Assembly: GCA_025929745.1 (NCBI GenBank)
Contig: JAICPQ010000051.1
Span: forward strand, 1 to 11,943
Direction: 5' to 3'
Length of the DNA stretch: 11,943 bases
Origin: Burkholderiales bacterium
Lineage (GTDB): Bacteria > Pseudomonadota > Gammaproteobacteria > Burkholderiales > SG8-39
In this document: piece by piece, positions 1 through 5,945 of the stretch
Position numbering within the stretch: position 1 is the stretch's first letter
How the letters are laid out: the number at the start of each line of letters is the position of its first letter
Notes under the pieces: model-generated
What the model was told of the DNA's origin: nothing
The model's database searches: none
Seen by the model: only the letters and a program-made list of their open reading frames with translations
Program-made: the position numbers and the translations under genes

Positions 1-22
1 GGAAGTGCTAAGTCTTGGATTT

Positions 23-101
23 TGGTAGACGCGATTGGACTTGAACCAACGACCCTTCTACCATCTCAAGGTAGTGCTCTAATCAGCTGAGCTACCCGCC
101 G
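23..101 (-). tRNA. Degenerate tRNA gene, anticodon GAG, resembling tRNA-Val(GAC)
   Basis: Read on the minus strand, a cloverleaf can be drawn: D stem GCTC/GAGC, anticodon stem CTACC/GGTAG with loop TTGAGAT (anticodon GAG, plus positions 65-67), T stem GTTGG/CCAAT with a normal TTCAAGT loop, discriminator A and encoded CCA (23-25). The anticodon formally reads Leu CUY, but the gene lacks the long variable arm of tRNA-Leu. Its core closely resembles bacterial tRNA-Val(GAC) as I remember it. Several positions look damaged. The acceptor stem has mismatches at 1-72 (C/T) and 6-67 (G/G) plus a G-T pair at 3-70. Invariant G19 is A. The variable loop has 7 nt (AAGGGTC) rather than 5. No clear promoter is visible in the sixA 5' region upstream. 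It may be a tRNA-Val-derived pseudogene or a remoulded tRNA. The tRNA fold is secure; function is doubtful. Confidence 0.75.
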
Positions 102-119
102 AAGGGCCATCATTTGCCT

Positions 120-557
120 ATGGATCTCATCCTCTGGCGGCATGCCGACGCCGAGGACGGCGCGCCGGATCTGGAGCGGCGCCTCACCAAGAGAGGTCGC
201 AAGCAGGCCGAGCGCGTTGCGCAATGGCTGCGCGTGCGGCTCCCGGATGATTACGAGCTGATCTCGAGTCCCGCTGCGCGGGCAACAGAGACCGCGGAAG
301 CGCTAGCGAAGAAGGTGCGTATTGACAACTCGCTCGCACCCGGCGCTGCACCCGCCGCCTATATAAGCGCATCGGGCTGGCCGCGCGGCGAGCGAACTAT
401 CGTGGTCGTCGGCCACCAACCCGATCTCGGTGCGTTGCTCGCGCAGCTTGTCGCGGGTCGGCAGAGCGACTGGCGGCTGCAGAAGGGCGCGCTCTGGTGG
501 CTGGAAGCGGGCGATCCGCCGCTCGTTAAGGCCGTCGTGTCACCGGACTTGCTTTAG
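120..557 (+). CDS. sixA: SixA-type phosphohistidine phosphatase (histidine phosphatase superfamily)
   Basis: Encodes about 145 aa, the usual size for the SixA branch of the histidine phosphatase (phosphoglycerate-mutase-like) superfamily. These enzymes remove phosphate from phosphohistidine on signalling proteins such as histidine-phosphotransfer domains; in E. coli SixA acts on ArcB or the nitrogen PTS. The RHG-like motif LILWRHADAE places nucleophile His at residue 8. The second catalytic His lies in VVVGHQPDLG (His99), and conserved Arg residues sit in LTKRGRKQA and SSPAARATE. I chose ATG at 120 because family proteins begin MDLILWRHA. A TTG at 114 is in frame and is better spaced from a GAAGGG (101-106), so a two-residue extension is possible. 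The gene diverges from the tRNA and its last 18 bp overlap the 3' end of ppx on the other strand. No signal peptide, so cytoplasmic. Confidence 0.9.
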   Translation: MDLILWRHADAEDGAPDLERRLTKRGRKQAERVAQWLRVRLPDDYELISSPAARATETAEALAKKVRIDNSLAPGAAPAAYISASGWPRGERTIVVVGHQPDLGALLAQLVAGRQSDWRLQKGALWWLEAGDPPLVKAVVSPDLL

Positions 558-2060
558 CACGGAGACCTTCTTGTCCGAGAGGCCGTTGACCTCGAGCTTC
601 ATGCCGACCGCCTTCCAGTGGCCGGCTTCGGCGTCGAGCGCATCGGCTGAAAGCGGATTTTCCTCGAGCCACGACTGAGGCAGATCGAGCGCGAAGCCGC
701 CGGTGTCGGCGGTGACGCGCAGGAACGGCAGCTTCGCGTCGCTGCGGCTTCTCAGGATGAGTGAAGCGAGGCGCAGCGCGAACACGAGCTTCCAGTCGCC
801 ACCCTCGAACCCGGCGTCCTGCACCTTGCCGAGCTTGCCGCGATGCGCGAGCACGACGCGCGCGAGGCGCGCCTGCTCCATGCGCGAGAAGCCGGGCATG
901 TCGGCGTTCGAAAGCACGTAGGCCGAATGCTTGTGATAGCTTGCCTGAGCGATGGAGAGGCCGATCTCGGCGAGGCGCGCCGCCCATTCGAGCATCGCGC
1001 GGTCGGCATCGTCCTCGCGGTCGGCGCCCGGCGTGAGCGCATCGTAGATTGTGAGCGCGAGCGCGCGTACGCGCTCGGCTTGCGCCCCATCGATGTGGTA
1101 GCGGCGCACGAACTGCGCGACGGTGGCCTCGCGCATGTCGTGGTGCTCCACGCGGCCGAGCAGGTCGTAGAGCACGCCGTGGCGCAGCGCGCCGTCCGAG
1201 ACCTTCATCGATTCGAGAGCCAGCGTGTCGAATACCGCGCTCATGATCGCCACGCCGCCCGGCAACACCGGCGCGCGGTTCGGGCGCAGCCCGGCGATGC
1301 GGTCCGGGTCGGCCCGCTCCTGCTTGATGAGCAGGCTGCGCAGCCGCTCGAGCCCTTCACGCGTGACGCCCTCGGCGGCGAACTGGTTCGCGCGCAAGAT
1401 GTTTTCGATCGAGCGCGCCGTGCCCGAGGAACCGACCGCCTCTTGCCATCCGGTTTCGCGGTACTTCCTGAACATCGCCGCCATTTCCTGGCGCGCCGCT
1501 AGCTCGGCGGTCTTCATGCGCGCTTTGTCGATCCGGCCATCGGCAAAGTACTTGAGGCTGTAGCTCACGCAGCCCATATAGAGCGACTCGGTGAGCAGCG
1601 GGTCGTAGCCGGTTCCGATGATGAATTCGGTCGACCCGCCGCCGACGTCGATCACCAGGCGCTTGCTGGTCGACGAAGGCAGCGCGTGCGCGACGCCGAG
1701 GTAGATGAGCCGCGCTTCCTCGCGGCCGGAGATGACGTCGATCGGAAAGCCGAGCGTGGCGCGTGCTTCGCGCAGGAACTGCGGCGTGTTCTTCGCCACG
1801 CGCAGCGCGTTGGTACCGACCGCGCGCACCGCGGCACGCGGAAAGCCGCGCAGGCGCTCGCCGAACTTGGCGAGCGCGTCCAGCGCGGCGGCCTGCGTGG
1901 CGCGGTCGATGCGTTTTTCCGCCGTCAGCCCGGCGCCGAGGCGCACCACCTCGCGCACCGCGTCGAGCGGATAGATCTGGCCGTCGACCACGCGCCCGAT
2001 CTGCAGATGAAAACTGTTCGAGCCGAGGTCGACCGCGGCCAGCGTTTCGTGACGCGCCAT
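540..2060 (-). CDS. ppx: Exopolyphosphatase (Ppx/GppA family)
   Basis: A 506-aa protein close in length to E. coli Ppx (513 aa). The family splits terminal phosphate from polyphosphate and/or converts pppGpp to ppGpp. The actin-like ATPase-fold motifs are present: DLGSNSFHL (11-19), SGREEARLIYLGV (111-123, carrying the catalytic Glu) and VIDVGGGSTEF (136-146). The roughly 200 C-terminal residues fit the HD-like/C-terminal domain of long Ppx proteins. Ppx and GppA cannot be separated with certainty from sequence alone; the position beside phoU and ppk1 favours exopolyphosphatase. It starts 24 bp after the phoU stop on the same strand, so the two are probably co-transcribed. There is no strong Shine-Dalgarno. 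The start region instead shares a 17-bp near-repeat with that of phoU. The 3' end overlaps sixA convergently. Confidence 0.93.
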   Translation of the reverse strand: MARHETLAAVDLGSNSFHLQIGRVVDGQIYPLDAVREVVRLGAGLTAEKRIDRATQAAALDALAKFGERLRGFPRAAVRAVGTNALRVAKNTPQFLREARATLGFPIDVISGREEARLIYLGVAHALPSSTSKRLVIDVGGGSTEFIIGTGYDPLLTESLYMGCVSYSLKYFADGRIDKARMKTAELAARQEMAAMFRKYRETGWQEAVGSSGTARSIENILRANQFAAEGVTREGLERLRSLLIKQERADPDRIAGLRPNRAPVLPGGVAIMSAVFDTLALESMKVSDGALRHGVLYDLLGRVEHHDMREATVAQFVRRYHIDGAQAERVRALALTIYDALTPGADREDDADRAMLEWAARLAEIGLSIAQASYHKHSAYVLSNADMPGFSRMEQARLARVVLAHRGKLGKVQDAGFEGGDWKLVFALRLASLILRSRSDAKLPFLRVTADTGGFALDLPQSWLEENPLSADALDAEAGHWKAVGMKLEVNGLSDKKVSVLKQVR

Positions 2061-2074
2061 CGCGCCACGTTAGC
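2058..2074 (-). repeat. Translation-start near-repeat, ppx copy
   Basis: On the minus strand this reads GCTAACGTGGCGCGATG, ending in the ppx start codon. It matches the phoU start region at 2787-2803 at 14 of 17 positions, including the first 8 bases. It takes the place of a recognisable Shine-Dalgarno. It could be a shared translation signal, a relic of duplication or chance. Confidence 0.4.
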
Positions 2075-2084
2075 AGAAGCGCAA

Positions 2085-2789
2085 CTAGCGGTGTAACAGA
2101 CGCTCGAGCTCGTGCACCGTGGCATGGCGCACGTCGGCGCCCATCGCCGCATACACCGCGTGCTCGCCGATGTTTTTCGCGTGGTCGCCGATGCGCTCGA
2201 GCGACTTGGCGACAAAGAGAACGTCGAGGCACGCCGAAATCGCGCGCGGGTCTTCCACCATGAAGCGCGCGAGCTGGGCAAGAACGTCGCAGAAGCTCCG
2301 GTTGACTTCGAAGTCGCGGCGCACGAGCGGCGCCGCGGCCTGCGGATCGAGGCGCTCGAGCGCCTGCACCGCCTGGCGGAGCATTTCGCGCACCAGCGCC
2401 ATCATCGGGCGCAGCTCGTGGACGCGCGGCAGCAGAGTCGATCCCGATGCATGCAGGCTGCGCGCGTAGAGCGCGATCTTCTTCGCTTCGTCGCCGACGC
2501 GCTCGAGGTCCGTGGTCGCGCCGAGCAACGCCATGACGAGGCGCAGGTCGCGCGCCGCAGGATGTCGCCGCGCAATGATCTGTTCGCCGTATTCGTCGAT
2601 GGCGCGCTCGAGCCCGTTCACTTCGGCTTCGTGGCGCAGGATCTGCGCAATGAGCGAGGGTGATCCGGAGTGCAGCGCCTCGAGCGCGTCGGTGAGCTGG
2701 CGCTCGACGCGCGCGCCCATCTGCTCGACCAGCTGCCGCGCGCGTTCGAGCGCCTGGTCGAAATCCTTGGAGGTATGGTCCGTCGTCAT
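2085..2789 (-). CDS. phoU: PhoU phosphate-signalling regulator
   Basis: 234 aa, the normal PhoU length. PhoU is a cytoplasmic all-helical protein made of two similar three-helix bundles. It links the Pst phosphate transporter to the PhoR sensor kinase and keeps the Pho regulon off when phosphate is plentiful. Both metal-binding signature helices are visible: DLERVGDEAKKIA (94-106) and SLERIGDHAKNIGEH (196-210). The N-terminal helix (KDFDQALERARQLVEQMG) is also typical. The ATG at 2789 fits the family start. The gene leads a phoU-ppx pair and diverges from ppk1. No pst transporter or phoBR genes are in view, so phoU has been separated here from the usual pstSCAB-phoU arrangement, or they lie elsewhere. 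Confidence 0.96.
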   Translation of the reverse strand: MTTDHTSKDFDQALERARQLVEQMGARVERQLTDALEALHSGSPSLIAQILRHEAEVNGLERAIDEYGEQIIARRHPAARDLRLVMALLGATTDLERVGDEAKKIALYARSLHASGSTLLPRVHELRPMMALVREMLRQAVQALERLDPQAAAPLVRRDFEVNRSFCDVLAQLARFMVEDPRAISACLDVLFVAKSLERIGDHAKNIGEHAVYAAMGADVRHATVHELERLLHR

Positions 2790-2803
2790 CCGGCAACGTT
2801 AGC
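2787..2803 (-). repeat. Translation-start near-repeat, phoU copy
   Basis: On the minus strand this reads GCTAACGTTGCCGGATG, ending in the phoU start codon. It agrees with the ppx start region (2058-2074) at 14 of 17 positions. No purine-rich ribosome binding site is present, so the shared block may itself help initiation. Confidence 0.4.
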
Positions 2804-2850
2804 GGCGCACCGTGTCCGCGATATTTCCGCGCCCGGCCAAGGCGTTGGCG

Positions 2851-2868
2851 CGGTCACAAAACGGTCAC
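2851..2868 (+). promoter_or_regulatory. Putative PhoB (Pho) box upstream of ppk1
   Basis: Two perfect 7-bp direct repeats, CGGTCAC at 2851-2857 and again at 2862-2868, are separated by AAAA, giving an 11-bp period. The E. coli Pho box consists of two CTGTCAT/C half-sites with a 4-bp A/T-rich spacer; each half here differs from CTGTCAC at one base. Box orientation points toward ppk1. It sits 50 bp before the ppk1 start, within the phoU-ppk1 intergenic region, so phosphate starvation probably induces ppk1. The assignment is inferred from architecture and context. Confidence 0.8.
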
Positions 2869-2883
2869 ACAAAAGCCGCGGCC

Positions 2884-2908
2884 GATATGCAGAATCCTTC
2901 TTAAGGGA
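2884..2908 (+). promoter_or_regulatory. Tentative ppk1 -10 element and Shine-Dalgarno
   Basis: GATATG (2884-2889) is the only reasonable -10-like hexamer between the Pho box and the gene. It lies 15 bp past the box, farther than the roughly 10 bp usual for PhoB-activated promoters. A good ribosome binding site, AAGGGA (2903-2908), lies 9 nt before ATG 2918 and decides that start. The remaining intergenic DNA (2790-2850) shows nothing I can name. Confidence 0.4.
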
Positions 2909-2917
2909 CCGGTGGGC

Positions 2918-5086
2918 ATGGAATCCGAAGGACTAGGAAAGACAGCAGAGCGCGTCATTTCGCCGCCGGTGACGGACCTTACAATGTCCGTTTCGCTTCC
3001 CCCATCGGGGCAGCCGGTGAACCGCAGAACTACGCTCCCCGCGCAGTACCTCAACCGCGAGCTCGGGCTGTTGGCCTTTAACCGCCGGGTGCTGTCGCAG
3101 GCCGCCGACGAGGCCGTGCCGCTCCTCGAGCGGCTGCGCTTCATCACCATCGTCTCGTCCAATCTCGACGAGTTCTTCGAGGTGCGCGTCGCCGGCCTGA
3201 AAGAGCAGATCAAGCTCGGCCTGCCCGAGCCCGGGCCCGACGGCCGCGCGCCGACGGAGGTCTTCGATGCGGTGTGCCGCGAATCGCATGCGCTGGTCGC
3301 CGAGCAGTATCAGTTGCTCAATCACACCGTGCTGCCCGCGCTCGCCGCGCAGGGCATCGTGTTCCCGAAGCGCGAGGAATGGACGGCGCCGCAGCGGCAG
3401 TGGATCCGCGATTACTTCTTCCGCGAGGTGCTGCCGGTGTTGACGCCGATCGGCCTCGATCCGGCGCATCCGTTCCCGCGCGTTTTCAACAAGAGCCTGA
3501 ACTTCGCCGTAGAGCTCGAGGGCCGCGATGCCTTCGGCCGCAACTCCGGCGCGGCCATCGTGCAGGCGCCGCGCGCGCTGCCGCGCCTCATCCGCCTGGC
3601 GGAGTCGATCGCCGGCGCGCCGTACGCATTCGTGTTCCTGTCCTCGATCCTGCACGCGCACATGGACGAGCTTTTCGCTGGCATGAAGGTGCAGGGCTGC
3701 TATCAGTTCCGCGTCACTCGTAACTCGGATCTCTTCGTCGAGGAAGAGGAGATCAAGAACCTGCACACGGCCCTGCAGGGCGAGCTTTTCCATCGCCATT
3801 TCGGTGACGCCGTGCGCCTGGAAGTCGCCGACAACTGCTCGCAGCGCATGGTGGAGTTTCTGCTGCAGCAGTTCAACCTGCGCGACGCCGATCTCTATCG
3901 CGTCGACGGCCCGGTGAATCTCTACCGGCTGCGCGAGGTGCCTGACCAGGTCGAGCGGCCGGATCTCAAGTACCCGCCGTTCGTGCCCGGCCTACCGCCC
4001 GCGCTCGATGGCGGCGACATGTTCGACGTGCTGAAGAAGCAGGACATCCTGTTGCATCACCCGTTCCAGTCCTTTCTGCCCGTCATCGACTTCATCCGCA
4101 CCACGGTGAGCGACCCTTCGGTACTCGCGATCAAGCAGACGGTGTACCGCACGGGAATCGACTCCGAGCTCATGGAGATCCTGGTCGAGGCCGCGCGCAA
4201 GGGCAAGGAAGTCACCGTAGTGGTCGAGCTGATGGCGCGCTTTGACGAGGAAGCGAATCTCAACTGGGCCGCGCGCCTTGAAGAGGTTGGCGCGCACGTG
4301 GTGTACGGCGTGGTCGGCCACAAGACGCACGCGAAGATGGCGCTTGTCGTGCGACGCGAGGAAGGGCGGCTGCGCCGCTATGTCCACCTTTCCACGGGGA
4401 ATTACCACCCACGCACTGCGCGCCTCTACACGGACTTCGGCCTGCTCACCGCCAACGAAGAGATGTGCGCCGACGTGAACGAGGTGTTCAAGCAGCTCAC
4501 CGGCCTTGGCCGCGCCGGCAAGATGAAGCACGTGTGGCAGTCGCCCTTCACGCTGCACAAGCGCATCGTCGCGGCGATCCGCAATGAAGCCGCGCAGGCC
4601 GCGCAAGGCCAGCCGGCGCGCATCATCGCCAAGATGAACGCGCTGCTCGAGCCGCAGATCATCGAGGAGCTCTACGCCGCCTCAGCCGCCGGCGTGAAAA
4701 TCGACCTTCTCGTGCGCGGCGTCTGTGCGCTCAAGCCTGGCATTGACGGCCTTTCAAACAACATCCGCGTGCGATCGGTGATCGGCCGCTTCCTCGAGCA
4801 TAGCCGCATCTTCTACTTCCACGACGGCGGCGCCGAAAATGTTTACCTGGCGAGTGCCGACTGGATGGACCGCAACTTTTTCCGCCGCATCGAGCTCTGC
4901 TTCCCGGTGCTGGATGCCGCGCTCAAGCGCCGCGTGATCCGCGAGGGCCTGCAGCCGTACCTCGATGACACGTCCCAGGCCTGGGTGATGAACGCCGACG
5001 GCAGCTACGAGCGCCTCAAGCCGCGGCGCGGCCGGCGCCGCTCCGCCCAGGAAGAGCTCGTTTTCACCCTCGGGATTCCGGCGTAG
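2918..5086 (+). CDS. ppk1: Polyphosphate kinase 1
   Basis: A 722-aa enzyme that makes polyphosphate from ATP reversibly through a phosphohistidine intermediate; it is often membrane-associated. The N domain carries LNRELGLLAFNRRVL and SSNLDEFFEVRVAG (about residues 78-92). The catalytic phospholipase-D-like domains carry KTHAKM with the autophosphorylated His471 and RFLEHSRIFYF with His628. Their 157-residue spacing equals that of E. coli His435/His592. SADWMDRNFFRRIELCFPV near the C-terminus is also family-typical. ATG 2918 is preferred because of the AAGGGA ribosome binding site. GTG 2912 and ATG 2984 are alternatives, and the first about 40 residues before the conserved LNREL are non-conserved. 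It is slightly longer than the E. coli protein (688 aa). The Pho box upstream suggests phosphate control; divergent phoU-ppx completes a polyphosphate module. Confidence 0.97.
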   Translation: MESEGLGKTAERVISPPVTDLTMSVSLPPSGQPVNRRTTLPAQYLNRELGLLAFNRRVLSQAADEAVPLLERLRFITIVSSNLDEFFEVRVAGLKEQIKLGLPEPGPDGRAPTEVFDAVCRESHALVAEQYQLLNHTVLPALAAQGIVFPKREEWTAPQRQWIRDYFFREVLPVLTPIGLDPAHPFPRVFNKSLNFAVELEGRDAFGRNSGAAIVQAPRALPRLIRLAESIAGAPYAFVFLSSILHAHMDELFAGMKVQGCYQFRVTRNSDLFVEEEEIKNLHTALQGELFHRHFGDAVRLEVADNCSQRMVEFLLQQFNLRDADLYRVDGPVNLYRLREVPDQVERPDLKYPPFVPGLPPALDGGDMFDVLKKQDILLHHPFQSFLPVIDFIRTTVSDPSVLAIKQTVYRTGIDSELMEILVEAARKGKEVTVVVELMARFDEEANLNWAARLEEVGAHVVYGVVGHKTHAKMALVVRREEGRLRRYVHLSTGNYHPRTARLYTDFGLLTANEEMCADVNEVFKQLTGLGRAGKMKHVWQSPFTLHKRIVAAIRNEAAQAAQGQPARIIAKMNALLEPQIIEELYAASAAGVKIDLLVRGVCALKPGIDGLSNNIRVRSVIGRFLEHSRIFYFHDGGAENVYLASADWMDRNFFRRIELCFPVLDAALKRRVIREGLQPYLDDTSQAWVMNADGSYERLKPRRGRRRSAQEELVFTLGIPA

Positions 5087-5115
5087 AGCGCAGCCCCCAC
5101 AAGAGCACGACCGGG

Positions 5116-5457
5116 CTGCGCCGCGCCTGGAATGCGACGCGCTATTCCTTCGGCGGCCTTGCCGCCGCAGCGCGCCATGAGGCGGCCTTTCGCGAGCTTG
5201 TGCTCCTCTTGATAATCGCCGTACCGGCCGCCTTCTGGCTCGGCGGAACCGGACTCGAGCGTGCCGTCATGATCGCCGTGGTCGCGCTCGCGCTCGTGGT
5301 AGAGCTCATTAACGCGGCGATCGAAGCGGTGGTCGACCGGATTTCGCTCGAGAACCACGCGCTCGCCAAGCGAGCGAAGGACATCGGCAGCGCCGCGGTG
5401 ATGGTCTCGCTCGCGAACGCTGCCGCGGTGTGGCTGGTGATCCTGCTCTCTAGGTGA
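5116..5457 (+). CDS. dgkA: Diacylglycerol kinase (DgkA), start codon uncertain
   Basis: A small inner-membrane kinase that phosphorylates diacylglycerol to phosphatidate, recycling lipid released during periplasmic glucan synthesis. Family hallmarks are clear: WNATRYSFGGL, HEAAFRE, VELINAAIEAVVDRI (two Glu seven residues apart, with Asn between, as in E. coli Glu69/Asn72/Glu76) and RAKDIGSAAV. Three membrane helices follow. The only standard in-frame start is GTG 5200, but that would delete the conserved N-terminus including HEAAF. The frame is open upstream to 4969 and continues family-like through SPHKSTTGLRR from about 5089. I mark CTG 5116 as the nearest plausible alternative start (113 aa; AAGAG at 5101-5105). 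Coding may begin right at the ppk1 stop, where GTAG (5083-5086) sits in the position of a usual GTGA overlap. A start-codon mutation, rare start or sequence error are all possible. The last 8 bp overlap the DoxX gene. Confidence 0.88.
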   Translation: MRRAWNATRYSFGGLAAAARHEAAFRELVLLLIIAVPAAFWLGGTGLERAVMIAVVALALVVELINAAIEAVVDRISLENHALAKRAKDIGSAAVMVSLANAAAVWLVILLSR

Positions 5458-5878
5458 TGACCGCGCGGCGGCTGGGTGCGCCAGCGCGCTCGTCGACACT
5501 GATCGAACCGGGGCCGAACACCGCGATGTACAGCATGCCGCCCATGATCGCCGCGTTCTTCAGGAAGTGGTTCATCTGGTTCGCGTACTGGGCCGCGTCG
5601 AACTCCCAGAAGCGGTGCGCCATCAGTGTCGCGATGGCGGTGAAGAGGATCATGAGCCACGCCACGCGGCGCGCCTGCCAGCCAGCGATGAGGGCGAGCC
5701 CGCCGCCGATCTCGACGATCAGCGCGACCCAGACCATCACCTCGGGCATGGGGAAGCCGAGCTTGGTCATGTAGGCCGTTGTTCCGGCGATTGCCATCAG
5801 CTTGCGGATTCCGGCGACGAGAAAGATCGTGGCGAGCAGGATTCGTCCGACGAGCATCATCTGAGGAGCAGCATTCAT
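5450..5878 (-). CDS. DoxX family membrane protein
   Basis: 142 aa with four predicted membrane helices (about 7-27, 47-67, 71-89 and 105-123). The pattern GRILLATIFLVAGIRKL, EIGGGLALIAGW and the HFLKNAAIMGGML region is typical of the DoxX/YphA/YqjF-like family. DoxX members are small membrane proteins of mostly unknown activity; some are linked to redox or thiosulfate/quinone metabolism, but no specific substrate can be assigned here. I chose ATG 5878 because GGAGGG (minus strand; plus 5888-5893) lies 9 nt upstream, although an open frame extends to 5923. A TTGACT and an overlapping TACAAT lie just upstream without proper spacing, so no promoter is claimed. The gene is 67 bp from the end of relA on the same strand and overlaps dgkA convergently by 8 bp. 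Confidence 0.88.
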   Translation of the reverse strand: MNAAPQMMLVGRILLATIFLVAGIRKLMAIAGTTAYMTKLGFPMPEVMVWVALIVEIGGGLALIAGWQARRVAWLMILFTAIATLMAHRFWEFDAAQYANQMNHFLKNAAIMGGMLYIAVFGPGSISVDERAGAPSRRAVIT

Positions 5879-5945
5879 AGTTGTTTTCCCTCCGTTAGTG
5901 AGCTGCGAAGCTATTGTAGTCAAGCGGCAGGCCGCCAGAGCTGCA

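Noticed and set aside
21..33. TTGGTAGACGCG on the plus strand, resembling the D-arm of tRNA-Leu
   Set aside because: No acceptor or anticodon partner on that strand; it is the complement of the 3' end of the minus-strand tRNA.
76..85. SpoT identity for the long RelA/SpoT protein was considered (5946-8063)
   Set aside because: The HD hydrolase motif is missing and the synthetase motif is EFDD, which fits RelA.
1357..2796. 479-aa open frame on the minus strand across ppx and phoU
   Set aside because: Arg/Ala/Gly-rich shadow in another frame of two well-recognised genes; expected in GC-rich DNA.
2933..3799. 288-aa open frame antisense to the ppk1 start
   Set aside because: Opposes the highly conserved PPK1 N domain and has skewed composition.
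5142..5660. 172-aa minus-strand frame spanning dgkA and doxX
   Set aside because: Runs against dgkA and in a different frame from the clear DoxX protein.
5879..5945. TTGACT and TACAAT upstream of doxX as a promoter
   Set aside because: The hexamers overlap rather than being 16-18 bp apart, and neither has a good partner.
5894..5945. GCGG/CCGC hairpin after relA as a terminator
   Set aside because: Only 4 bp of stem and no following T run.
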